Shown: positions 1-7,983 of the stretch, piece after piece
Numbering within the stretch: position 1 is the stretch's first letter
How the letters are laid out: each line of letters opens with the position of its first letter
Origin: Cryobacterium arcticum
GTDB taxonomy: Bacteria > Actinomycetota > Actinomycetes > Actinomycetales > Microbacteriaceae
Reading direction: 5' to 3'
DNA: 64,000 bases
Assembly (NCBI RefSeq): GCF_003185895.1
Contig: NZ_QHLY01000012.1
Coordinates: 124,001-188,000, forward strand
Made by a program: the position numbers and the translations under genes
The notes under the pieces: generated by a model
Told to the model about the DNA's origin: nothing
The model's input: the letters and a program-made list of their open reading frames with translations, nothing else
Databases searched by the model: none

Positions 1-1293
1 GCCGTAGGTCGCCGCGCTCTCGGCGAGCACGGGGAGGATGCCGAAGTAGAACGCGTCGTTGGACATGAAGAAGGTCATCGGAATGGAGAGCACTCCGGTG
101 ATGACCGCGAGGTATTCACCCATCGATGACGGCACGACCTGCACCACCCAGTCGGCCATGGCCGTGACCATGCCGGTGCCGTTCAGCACGCCGACGAGCA
201 CGCCGGCGGCGAGCACCATCGAGACGACGCCGACGATGCTGGGGGCGTGCGCCACGATCTCGTCGGCCTGGCTGCGGAGCTTCGGAAAGTTGATCGCGAG
301 GGCCACTGCCGTGCCGACCATGAAGATGTAAGGCAGCGGCATGATGTCCAGCACGAGCAGCACCATGACGGTGAGCGTCAGCGCGAGGTTCACCCAGATC
401 AGCTTGGGTCGCAGGGTCGGCCGATCCGCGCTCAGCATGGTGTCGGCCATCATCGTGTCGCGTTCGTCTTCCAACGTCAGCTGCTGGGCGAGCGTTGCCT
501 GGCCCGCCGGCATCCGCTGGCCCGGGCGCACCGTGAGAATACCGGTGGTGTCGAGCGTTGCGGCGGCTCCCGGCCGCACATCGGTGCCGCGCACGACGCG
601 GTTGCCGCCGAAGATCCCGCGCCAGAAACCCGGCGCCGACGGTGCAGCATCCGCCAGCGCGGCGGGGGAGTACTCGAGCGAGCCGATGCGCTTGCGCTCG
701 GCCAGGCCGAGGAACCAGGCGAAGGCCAGGGCGATGATGAGGCCGGTTGCGAGCGAGGGCAGCATCGGCACGAAGATATCGGTGGGTGAGACGCCGAGCG
801 CCGACGCGGCCCGCACGGTGGGGCCGCCCCACGGCACGATGTTGAGGGTGCCGTTCATCAGGCCGGCCACGCAGGTGAGCACCACCGGGCTCATGCCCAT
901 CCGCAGGTAGATCGGCAGCATCGCCGAGGTCGTGATGATGAAGGTCGTCGAACCGTCGCCGTCGAGCGACACCGCCCCGGCGAGGATCGCCGTGCCCAGC
1001 ACCACCTTGGCCGGGTCGTTGCCGAGGAACCGGGTGATCAGCCGGATGAGGGGATCGAACAGCCCGACGTCGATCATGATGCCGAAGAACATGATCGCGA
1101 ACATGAGCAGCGCCGCCGTTGGGGCGAGATCCCCGATCGACTCGATGATCATGTCGCCGAGGCCCAGGCCGGCACCGGCGAAGAGGCCGAAGATGGTGGG
1201 AACGAGGATGAGGGCGACCATTGGCGTGAGCCGCCTGGTCATGATGAGCACCATGAAGGTGAGGATCATGGTGAATCCGAGAATGACGAGCAC
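1..1293 (-). CDS. CitMHS-family citrate-divalent metal/H+ symporter (3' end cut by window edge)
   Basis: Inner-membrane secondary transporter of the CitMHS family, which imports citrate complexed with Mg2+ or another divalent metal together with protons. The open frame runs from a GTG at 1293 to the left edge (431 codons), so only a short C-terminal part is missing. The translation is almost entirely hydrophobic segments and contains the family-type stretch SLDGDGSTTF and, near the edge, FFMSNDAFYFG. The GTG was chosen because AAGGAG lies just upstream (1299-1304) and the first residues, LVILGFTMIL, open a membrane helix. It is divergent from a CitA/CitB-type two-component system, which presumably senses the substrate and controls this gene. 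The substrate is inferred from family and context; another di- or tricarboxylate is possible. Confidence 0.85.
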   Translation of the reverse strand, partial: MLVILGFTMILTFMVLIMTRRLTPMVALILVPTIFGLFAGAGLGLGDMIIESIGDLAPTAALLMFAIMFFGIMIDVGLFDPLIRLITRFLGNDPAKVVLGTAILAGAVSLDGDGSTTFIITTSAMLPIYLRMGMSPVVLTCVAGLMNGTLNIVPWGGPTVRAASALGVSPTDIFVPMLPSLATGLIIALAFAWFLGLAERKRIGSLEYSPAALADAAPSAPGFWRGIFGGNRVVRGTDVRPGAAATLDTTGILTVRPGQRMPAGQATLAQQLTLEDERDTMMADTMLSADRPTLRPKLIWVNLALTLTVMVLLVLDIMPLPYIFMVGTAVALAINFPKLRSQADEIVAHAPSIVGVVSMVLAAGVLVGVLNGTGMVTAMADWVVQVVPSSMGEYLAVITGVLSIPMTFFMSNDAFYFGILPVLAESAATYG

Positions 1294-1310
1294 ATCGACT
1301 CCTTTGTCTC

Positions 1311-1361
1311 TGTCTGGGTGGTGCGTGTGTCTGGGTAATGCGTGTGTCTGGATGCTGCGGC
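1311..1361. repeat. Three tandem 17-bp repeats upstream of the citrate transporter
   Basis: Three head-to-tail copies start at 1311, 1328 and 1345, each beginning TGTCTGG; the first two differ at only two positions and the third is more divergent. They lie 17 bp upstream of the transporter GTG, just behind its ribosome binding site, in the divergent interval with the two-component system. They could be binding sites for the neighbouring response regulator or a leader element; neither is proven. Confidence 0.6.
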
Positions 1362-1524
1362 CGAGTCAGGTGGACCCGCCCGGCGGTCACCGCCGAAGCG
1401 GATGACGATGAGTGTGAAGCCTAGACAGGCGGCAGACGCGGCATCCGGTATCTCGCTTTGCTGCACGTATTGCGCATATCGTTAGTTGTGCGCATTGTGC
1501 TCGATGCGCCGCAAGGAGGCGGAC

Positions 1525-3198
1525 GTGCGGTTCTCGACGCAGATGCTGCTGCTGCAGCTCGGATGCGTGGCCGTGGTCGTCGCGATCTGCACCGGCGTGT
1601 TCGTGGGGATCGGGGTGCAGCAGCTGCGCGCCGAGGCCGAGACCTCCGCGCTGTCGATCGCGCGCACAGTCGCCGCCGACTCCGATGTGCGCGCCGGTGT
1701 CGCCCGCGCGTCGGCCGACGCGGGCACGCCGACGAACGCGAGCCTCCGCGGCGGGCCGCTCTTCGTTTCCGCGGCCGCGGCGGAGGCCAACACCGGTGCG
1801 CTGTTCATCGTGATCACCGACGACCACGGCATACGGCTGGCCCACCCCGACCCGGAGCTGCTCGGAGCGGTGGTCAGTACCGAGTTCGCCGAGGCTCTGG
1901 CCGGGCGGGAGACGGTGTCGTGGGAATCCGGCACCCTCGGCGAGTCCGCTCGCGCCAAAGTGCCCGTGCGCGACCCCGACACCGAGGTTCCGGTGGGGGA
2001 GGTGAGTGTGGGGTTCGCCCCGAGCAGTGTGTTCCAGGAGCTTCCGCTCCTGCTGGGCGGTGTGGCGCTGGCCGCCAGCGTTGCCCTCGCGCTGGGCGCG
2101 ATCGTGTCGTTCGTGCTCCGGCGCCGCCTCGAGCGTCTCACCCTCGGGCTGCAGCCCGAGGAGTTGTCGGCGCTGGTGCAGAACCAGGCGGCGGTGCTCG
2201 ACGGCGTGGGGGATGGGGTGCTCGCCTACGGACCTGACGACGTCGTCACCGTCGCCAACACCACGGCCGCGCGGCTGCTCGGCATCCCCGACCTGGTCGG
2301 GCGCCGCATCCACGACCTCGAGTTGCCCGGGCCGGTGATCGCGGCCCTCGCCGGTGAACCGAAGCCGCTGACCACCGGTGCGCGGGCAGCGGAGGCGGCC
2401 GACCCGGTCGTACTCGGCGAGCACGTGGTCTACATCGACACCCACCCGGTGTCGCACGCGAACCAGGACCTGGGCCTGATCGCGGTGATCCGCGACCGCA
2501 CCGACATCGTGACCCTCACCGATCGACTGGAAACCGTGGCGTCGATGACCGAGGCGCTGCGGGTGCAGCGCCACGAGTTCGCCAACCGACTGCACGTGAC
2601 GGCCGGTCTGATGGACGCCGGCCGGGTGCCCGATGCCCGCGACTACCTCGACGAGGTGCTGGACGAATCCCGGGCGCCCGGCGGACCGTTCGCCGGTGAG
2701 CATCTGACCGAGCCGTTCCTGCTGTCGCTGGTGGAAGCCAAGGCCGCGCAGGCCGGGGAACGGGGTGTGCGCTTGACCGTGGGCGCGGATTCGCTGGTGC
2801 GTGGCGTGGTCTCGGCGCCCGCGGACGTGGCCACCGTGCTGGCCAACCTCGTTGACAACGCGGTGACCGCGGCCGTGTACGGCACCGAGCCCCGGTGGGT
2901 GGACGTGGAACTGCTCGACGACGGCGACACCCTGGTCATGACGGTGTCCGATTCGGGGCCGGGCGTGGCCGACGTGGCGCGGGTGTTCAGCAACGTGCCG
3001 CGACCAGACGTCGACCCGGATGCGGTGCACGGGCGCGGGATCGGACTGCCACTGGTGCGCGACATCGCCGCGCGGCTCGGCGGAGAGGTGTGGCTGGCCG
3101 ACGCCGGCGGCCCGGGCGGAAACGGGGCCGTGTTCTGCGCTCGACTGCCGGGGGTCATGCAGGCGCCGGCGCATCCAACTCAAGGAGAAGAACGATGA
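1525..3198 (+). CDS. CitA/DcuS-type sensor histidine kinase
   Basis: Membrane sensor kinase of the citrate/C4-dicarboxylate (CitA/DpiB/DcuS) family. An N-terminal membrane helix (about residues 5-30) is followed by an extracytoplasmic sensor region, a second helix near residues 170-200, a PAS-like cytoplasmic segment and the kinase core. Visible kinase motifs are the H box QRHEFANRLH, the N box NLVDNA, and the G boxes DSGPGVAD and GRGIGLPLV. The GTG at 1525 is preferred because AAGGAGG (1513-1519) precedes it at five bases; an ATG at 1486 in the same frame lacks such a site. The last codons overlap the response regulator by ATGA, so the two are translationally coupled. Divergence from the CitMHS transporter points to citrate or a related acid as the signal (inference). 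Confidence 0.92.
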   Translation: MRFSTQMLLLQLGCVAVVVAICTGVFVGIGVQQLRAEAETSALSIARTVAADSDVRAGVARASADAGTPTNASLRGGPLFVSAAAAEANTGALFIVITDDHGIRLAHPDPELLGAVVSTEFAEALAGRETVSWESGTLGESARAKVPVRDPDTEVPVGEVSVGFAPSSVFQELPLLLGGVALAASVALALGAIVSFVLRRRLERLTLGLQPEELSALVQNQAAVLDGVGDGVLAYGPDDVVTVANTTAARLLGIPDLVGRRIHDLELPGPVIAALAGEPKPLTTGARAAEAADPVVLGEHVVYIDTHPVSHANQDLGLIAVIRDRTDIVTLTDRLETVASMTEALRVQRHEFANRLHVTAGLMDAGRVPDARDYLDEVLDESRAPGGPFAGEHLTEPFLLSLVEAKAAQAGERGVRLTVGADSLVRGVVSAPADVATVLANLVDNAVTAAVYGTEPRWVDVELLDDGDTLVMTVSDSGPGVADVARVFSNVPRPDVDPDAVHGRGIGLPLVRDIAARLGGEVWLADAGGPGGNGAVFCARLPGVMQAPAHPTQGEER

Positions 3199-3851
3199 CC
3201 GAAACCATTTCCGTGCTCGTCGTCGACGATGACTTCCGCGTCGGCGGCCTGCATCAGGGCATCGTGGATGCGTGCCCCGGCTACACCGCCCTCGAGCCGG
3301 TTCGAGGAGTGCGCGCTGCCCGCGCGGCGGTGCGCGATCTGCAGCCCGACCTCGTGATCTGCGACGTCTACCTGCCCGACGGTGACGGGATCGCCTTCGT
3401 CGCCGAGATCGAGATTGACGCGTTCATGATCAGCGCGGCGTCGGATGGCGCCACCGTGCGCCGTGCACTCCGCGCCGGCGCGCTGGACTACCTCATCAAG
3501 CCGTTCGAACCTGCGCAGCTGAGCGAACGGTTGGAGGCGTATCGCCGGTTCCGCACCCTGGCCGCAGAAGACCGCCAGCTCGACCAGGATGCCATCGAGA
3601 AGGCCCAACGGGTGCTGCACGGGCGCGACGGTGGCCTCGCATCCGGGTCGCGGTCCACCACCGAGAAGCTGCTCATCGACCTGCTGCAAGACGGTGAAAC
3701 ATCCGCGAGCCTGATCGCGGATCGGGCCGGGCTGTCGCGCGCGACGGCGCAGCGGCACCTGGCCGCCCTGGCCACCCGCGGTGACGTGGACGTGACCCTG
3801 CGCTACGGCTCGACCGGTCGGCCCGAGCACCGCTACAGCGTGCGCCGCTGA
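3195..3851 (+). CDS. CitB/DcuR-type response regulator
   Basis: Cytoplasmic partner of the upstream kinase, 218 residues. The receiver domain shows the acidic pair in VLVVDDDFR, the phospho-acceptor Asp in ICDVYLPDGDG, and the conserved Lys in YLIKPFEP. The C-terminal half carries a winged-helix-like region around SLIADRAGLSRATAQRHL, as in the CitB/DcuR family rather than OmpR or NarL. The ATG overlaps the kinase stop codon by four bases and has AAGGAGAAG just upstream. It most likely activates the divergent citrate transporter in response to substrate; this is inferred from gene order. Confidence 0.93.
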   Translation: MTETISVLVVDDDFRVGGLHQGIVDACPGYTALEPVRGVRAARAAVRDLQPDLVICDVYLPDGDGIAFVAEIEIDAFMISAASDGATVRRALRAGALDYLIKPFEPAQLSERLEAYRRFRTLAAEDRQLDQDAIEKAQRVLHGRDGGLASGSRSTTEKLLIDLLQDGETSASLIADRAGLSRATAQRHLAALATRGDVDVTLRYGSTGRPEHRYSVRR

Positions 3852-3955
3852 CCGATTGCGCTGAGCGAGATGACACAGGCTGGCTCCGCTCCCAGATGAT
3901 GCCTTCTGTGCCAGCCCCACCTACGCTGGATTCGTTACCAACCAAAGGATTCGCC

Positions 3956-4105
3956 GTGTCAGACAACCATGCAGAGTCAACTCCGAGCCACGTCCCCAAC
4001 CCGGACGAGCCGTCTATCCCAGAGCTCGAAGACGATCAGACGATCGCGCCGCGCCCCGAGGAAGAGATCGCTGACGCGCTGCGGGCGCAACCCGACGCTG
4101 ACTGA
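3956..4105 (+). CDS. Small acidic hypothetical protein
   Basis: A possible 49-residue protein starting at GTG 3956, with an AAAGGA-like site about six bases upstream. The sequence is rich in Glu, Asp and Pro (PSIPELEDDQTIAPRPEEE), with no Cys, no membrane helix and no recognisable domain. Codon use fits the local GC-rich third-position bias. An ATG at 3896 in the same frame would add a weakly conserved-looking extension without a ribosome site. Function is unknown; it could also be a chance open frame. Confidence 0.4.
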   Translation: MSDNHAESTPSHVPNPDEPSIPELEDDQTIAPRPEEEIADALRAQPDAD

Positions 4106-4261
4106 CGAGCTGTCGGAACCCACCCGCCAGCCCTACCAGGCAGTCGAGCGCGCCCCGAACGGCGGCAGGATGCACGACACCATCGGTGGCGTCGCGCTCC
4201 AGCGGCACGAACGGGGCAGCGAGCAGGTCGCTCCGGCGCGCGAGAGGCCCGGGCGTGACGT

Positions 4262-4555
4262 CTAGTCAGCCGTTCGATCGAGTCTCCTCGCCCGGAATTT
4301 GTTGTACGCCAACAAGAGGCGCGGAACTCCGAGGTAGACCGCTGTAGGAACCACAAGGATGGTCAAAACGAGGGCTTTCAGGACGGGTGGCCAGGCCGGC
4401 GCCAGGTAGCTCAGGCCTGTCATGCCGAGAGCAACGAGTGGGAAAATAACCAGCCAGGTCGCGACCACGCGGACGTGGACCGACGCGACGGCGGGATTGC
4501 GGTGATGTTGGGCGTCTGTTTCATCGGCGGCGAGCGGTTTTCCCTCGTGCTCCAC
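4262..4555 (-). CDS. Small two-helix membrane protein resembling the C-terminal domain of COG3224
   Basis: A 97-residue protein with a polar N-terminus (about 30 residues) followed by two hydrophobic helices, around VVATWLVIFPLVALG and LKALVLTILVVPTAVY, and a basic tail (NKFRARR). The spacing and the W..I.PL..L plus P..VY..VPR pattern resemble the membrane tail normally fused to antibiotic-biosynthesis-monooxygenase-like proteins (COG3224). Here the enzymatic half is absent. GTG 4555 was chosen because AAGGAG precedes it at four bases. The similarity is a recollection of the family pattern, not a database result; function is unknown. Confidence 0.65.
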   Translation of the reverse strand: MEHEGKPLAADETDAQHHRNPAVASVHVRVVATWLVIFPLVALGMTGLSYLAPAWPPVLKALVLTILVVPTAVYLGVPRLLLAYNKFRARRLDRTAD

Positions 4556-4976
4556 AGGTCTCCTTACGGTTTGGAAGTGCTGCCGTGAGACGGTCGCCTG
4601 ATTAGGTGGCGGTAGCCCAAGGCGACACCCGATCATAATCGGTGACGGCTATGACTTTTGGGAGCATGTACATGAGAGCCCAAGAAGTCGAAGACCCATT
4701 CAGAATCTTTGTCTACTGCCGTGTCACATTGAAATTTCCGCCGGCGAAATCGACTGACCATCCTCACGTAGCTGGAGGAGATAGAGTCGTGTTCGATCTC
4801 TGCAGGTACGTATCAGCGACACTCACCTTCCCCAGGCCCGGAACGCGTCGGGCCAAGCAACGCGGTGAACGTGCTCACGCGCTCCTGTGCCCGTGCCGGG
4901 CGACCACATCCGCCGATCTAGACAGCGAGAGAACTTTGGACACTGTTGTCAGCGTCACCGCCGAGGTGGCAAGGTA
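4556..4976. other. 421-bp interval upstream of the antiterminator gene
   Basis: I see no convincing gene here: a plus-strand frame at 4642-4977 has no ribosome site and unusual composition. The stretch 4650-4770 is richer in A/T than its surroundings and may hold the antiterminator promoter. An imperfect palindrome, ATTTC-N7-GAAAT, lies near 4733-4749. I could not find a RAT-like site, so the antiterminator does not visibly control its own transcription. Confidence 0.5.
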
Positions 4977-5855
4977 ATGGCTCGTGCACCCAAGAGCGAC
5001 GCTCCCGGCACGCAGCGCATTCTCAATAACAACGTTGTGATCGTGGTCGACGACGGCGGCAACGAGCGTGTGTTGATGGGTGCGGGTCTGGGCTTCCGGC
5101 TCAAGACCGACAGCGTCCTCGACCTGGAACTCGTTGAGAAGTCGTTCGTGCTCGAATCGAAATCCGACGGGGATCGAGCACGGACCCTTCTGGTCGATAT
5201 GCCGTACGAGGCGGTCGAAGCCGTCATGTCCGCCATCGAAGTTGCCGAGCGGCAGCTGAAGAAAGACCTCGGTCGCAGGCTGCCACTCGCCGTACTCGAC
5301 CACATGAACTACGTGATCGAACGGGTACGGACCGGATTGCAGATGGCGGTGGCGCCGATGCCGGAACTGGCGATTCTGTATCCTGACGAGTTCGCTGCTG
5401 CCACCTCGATGGTCGAATCGATCGGCGCATCGCTCGGCGTGAAATTGCCCCCGGAGGAATGCGTGTTCCTCACGATGCACCTGCTCAACACCACTCGAAA
5501 TCAGCCCGACGGCACAGCAGCAATCCTCCTTCGCCGGTTGCAGCACATTGTGGTGACCGTCGAGAACGGGCTGGGCATGACCCTCGACGCCGGGAGCGCA
5601 GACTACGCCCGCTTCATCCTGCACATCCAGTTCCTCCTCCAACGGCTGACCTCAGGTTCGATGCTGCGTGGGTCTGACTCCTCCTTCTACCAATTCGCCA
5701 AGCATTCGTACCCGCGGTCCTTCGCGGTCGCACTAGCCGTGCAGGAGTACATCGCGGCTGCCACGAACCAGGCTCTCACTGACGAAGAAGTGCTGTATGT
5801 GACCGTGCACGTCGAGCGGCTGACGTCGCGAGGGGTGGGCCCGTCTGCGGCCTGA
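4977..5855 (+). CDS. BglG/LicT-family transcriptional antiterminator
   Basis: RNA-binding antiterminator of 292 residues that should stabilise the RAT hairpin just downstream and so prevent termination ahead of the PTS gene. The N-terminal co-antiterminator RNA-binding domain covers about residues 13-70 (ILNNNVVIVVDDGG, then GAGLGFRLKTDS). Two PTS regulation domains follow. PRD1 has His in LDHMNYVIER and LTMHLLNT; PRD2 has His in FILHIQFLLQRL and LYVTVHVERL. In known family members these residues are phosphorylated by HPr and by the EII. The ATG at 4977 follows AAGG closely and starts in the usual place relative to the RNA-binding domain. Induction by the PTS substrate is inferred. Confidence 0.93.
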   Translation: MARAPKSDAPGTQRILNNNVVIVVDDGGNERVLMGAGLGFRLKTDSVLDLELVEKSFVLESKSDGDRARTLLVDMPYEAVEAVMSAIEVAERQLKKDLGRRLPLAVLDHMNYVIERVRTGLQMAVAPMPELAILYPDEFAAATSMVESIGASLGVKLPPEECVFLTMHLLNTTRNQPDGTAAILLRRLQHIVVTVENGLGMTLDAGSADYARFILHIQFLLQRLTSGSMLRGSDSSFYQFAKHSYPRSFAVALAVQEYIAAATNQALTDEEVLYVTVHVERLTSRGVGPSAA

Positions 5856-5899
5856 TTTGTGCTGCCGACGGCGCACCCGTATGCTGAGATCCAAGTTAC

Positions 5900-5928
5900 G
5901 GATTGTCACTGTGCAAACAGGCAAGACC
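5900..5928 (+). promoter_or_regulatory. RAT (ribonucleic antiterminator) element
   Basis: The stretch starts GGATTGTCACTG and ends CAGGCAAGACC, closely matching the bgl/sac RAT consensus from memory. It begins 45 bases after the antiterminator stop codon. Its last six bases form the beginning of the terminator's 5' arm, so protein-stabilised RAT and terminator are mutually exclusive, the classical arrangement. Confidence 0.92.
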
Positions 5929-5974
5929 TGAACTCTCACCGAATATTCGGTGGTGAGGTTCAGGTCTTTTTTTT
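5923..5974 (+). terminator. Rho-independent terminator controlled by the RAT
   Basis: An 11-bp perfect outer stem (AAGACCTGAAC paired with GTTCAGGTCTT) encloses a second stem around GAATATTC and is followed by eight T residues at 5967-5974. It ends 75 bases before the PTS start codon. It should attenuate PTS transcription unless the upstream antiterminator is active. Confidence 0.95.
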
Positions 5975-6049
5975 GCCCGGAAACAGCCGGCGGTGACCTA
6001 CCGCACCCACAAACAGGCCGCGACGGCGCGGCGGAAAGGTGACACTTCG

Positions 6050-7900
6050 ATGGATTATTCGAAGACAGCCGCAGAGATTTTGGACGGAATCGGCGGGGAG
6101 AAGAACGTTCAGTCGCTGGTGCACTGCGCAACGAGACTGAGGTTCGTACTCACGGATGAGACGAAAGCCGACACAGATCGGGTACGCGCTACTCCCGGGG
6201 TCATCGCCGTCGCGCGCTCCGGTGGTCAGTACCAGGTCGTGATCGGCAACGACGTCCCCGAGGTCTACGCCGAAATCGGCAAGATCTCGTCGATCCTGCA
6301 GAACACGGGTGACAGTCGGCCGAAGCGCACCGAAGGCAGTCTGCTGAGCCGTTTCATCTCGATGATCTCCGCCATCTTCACCCCGCTGCTGTGGCCGCTT
6401 GCCGGCACCGGGCTGCTCAAAGCCTTCCTGAGCCTAGCCGTCGCCCTGTCATGGATCGATTCGGCCAGCCCGACTCACCTGGTCTTGAACGCCCTCTCCG
6501 ATGCCTTCATCACCTTCCTGCCGCTCGCACTGGCGATCACGGCAGCCCGGTACTTCAAGGCGAGTGAGTTCACCTCGCTCGCAATTGCCGCGGCACTCGT
6601 ATACCCGGCGATCGCCGGCGCACAAGGCGTGCCGGACCTGAACTTCTTCGGTATTCCGTTCGTGATGGTGAGCTACGCCTCCAGTGTCATCCCCATCATC
6701 ATCATCGTGTGGCTGCAGAGCTACGGGGAGCGGTTCTTCTACGCCAAGCTCCCGGCGGCGATTCGCCGGTTCATGACGCCGATGATCATGGTGCTCGTTC
6801 TGGTCCCGTTGACGTTCGTCGTGATCGGGCCGATCTCCAACTTCGTGAGCTCGATGCTGGCTGACGGAATTGGTTGGGTGTTCGCGGTCGCACCGTGGTT
6901 GGGTGGCGCGCTCATCGGCGGATCCTGGCAGGCTTTGACGACTGTGGGACTGCACTGGGGATTCATCCCGCTGTTCGCACTCGAGTACCAGCGAACCGGC
7001 CTGATCCTGGTGCTCGCGCCGGTCTTCGCGTCGGGCTTCGCGCAGTGCGCTGCTGCGCTGGGCGTCTGGATCCGCACCCGGGATGCCGACCGTCGTTCGC
7101 TCGCGGGTCCGGCGACGTTGTCCGGGTTCCTGGCGGGAATCACCGAGCCAGCGATCTATGGCGTGAACCTGCCGTTGAAGCGACCGTTCGCGTTCGGCCT
7201 GATCGGTGGCGCCGTCGGCGGTGCGTTGATCTCGGCCGGTGGAGTGTCCTCCAGCGCGTTCGTCGTGGCTTCAGGATTGTCGTTGCCGGCTCTATTCGGG
7301 TCGGGCAGCACCCTCATGCTCGTCCTCGGGCTGGCCGCCTCGATCATCATTCCCTTCGTTCTGGTGATGGTGTTCGGATTCAAGGAGCCCGTGACTGCAG
7401 CGGCTTCCATGGGAGAACCAAGCGCCGATGTCGCGGTCAACAGCCCGATGGATGGCGTAGTCGTGCCGCTGTCCGAGGTGCCGGATATCGCCTTCGCGGA
7501 AGGAGGGCTCGGCCAGGGTGTTGCGATTCGGCCGACCTCCGGTGTTGTCTACGCACCGTTTGACGGCGTGGTCGCGGCGGTCTTCCCGTCGAAGCACGCG
7601 ATCGGTCTGCGCCACGCGAATGGTGCGGAGCTCTTGATCCATGTCGGAATCGACACCGTCAAACTCGCGGGTGAACACTTCGTCTCGGACCTCACCAAGG
7701 GTCAGTCGGTGAAGGCTGGCGAGGTTCTTCTGGAGTTCGACCGTGCCGCGATCGATGCTGCCGGGTACGACCTCATCTCTCCGGTGATCATTCTGAATGC
7801 CGGTAAGTATCCAGTTGTGGCTTCGGGTGCCTCAGGCGCCATCCGGCACGGTGACGCGTTGTATCTCGCCGTCGCCGCGGAACCTGTCGAGGTCAAATAG
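6050..7900 (+). CDS. Beta-glucoside-type PTS permease EIIBCA
   Basis: Membrane-bound sugar phosphotransferase that imports and phosphorylates a glucoside-like sugar, 616 residues with all three domains fused. The EIIB domain (1-90) has the phospho-accepting Cys26 in VHCATRLRF. The EIIC domain (about 105-460) has many helices and the GITEPAIYGV motif. The EIIA domain (about 480-610) has the phospho-His531 in LLIHVGIDTVKLAGEHF. The ATG at 6050 has GGAAAGG upstream. Transcription is controlled by the RAT/terminator and antiterminator just before it. Two Gfo/Idh/MocA oxidoreductases follow in the same direction and no 6-phospho-beta-glucosidase is present, so the sugar may be processed oxidatively or by an enzyme elsewhere. 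The exact substrate cannot be read from sequence. Confidence 0.94.
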   Translation: MDYSKTAAEILDGIGGEKNVQSLVHCATRLRFVLTDETKADTDRVRATPGVIAVARSGGQYQVVIGNDVPEVYAEIGKISSILQNTGDSRPKRTEGSLLSRFISMISAIFTPLLWPLAGTGLLKAFLSLAVALSWIDSASPTHLVLNALSDAFITFLPLALAITAARYFKASEFTSLAIAAALVYPAIAGAQGVPDLNFFGIPFVMVSYASSVIPIIIIVWLQSYGERFFYAKLPAAIRRFMTPMIMVLVLVPLTFVVIGPISNFVSSMLADGIGWVFAVAPWLGGALIGGSWQALTTVGLHWGFIPLFALEYQRTGLILVLAPVFASGFAQCAAALGVWIRTRDADRRSLAGPATLSGFLAGITEPAIYGVNLPLKRPFAFGLIGGAVGGALISAGGVSSSAFVVASGLSLPALFGSGSTLMLVLGLAASIIIPFVLVMVFGFKEPVTAAASMGEPSADVAVNSPMDGVVVPLSEVPDIAFAEGGLGQGVAIRPTSGVVYAPFDGVVAAVFPSKHAIGLRHANGAELLIHVGIDTVKLAGEHFVSDLTKGQSVKAGEVLLEFDRAAIDAAGYDLISPVIILNAGKYPVVASGASGAIRHGDALYLAVAAEPVEVK

Positions 7901-7983
7901 CCTCCTGGTTCGTTCCACGCTTTGCGCCCGCCCGGGCGTTCCAAACGTCGGCCCCGGCCGGCACGTTTTAGGGAGTTTCATCC

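Noticed and set aside
116..1390. Minus-strand frame of over 420 codons overlapping the citrate transporter
   Set aside because: Arg/His-rich shadow in another frame of the transporter gene.
1387..3183. Long minus-strand open frame of nearly 600 codons
   Set aside because: It is antisense to the histidine kinase and has a low-complexity His/Gly/Arg composition, typical of antisense frames in high-GC DNA.
4625..4646. CACCCGATCATAATCGGTG-like palindrome near the small membrane protein gene
   Set aside because: Arms do not match the 21-bp consensus, and it has no supporting -10 box.
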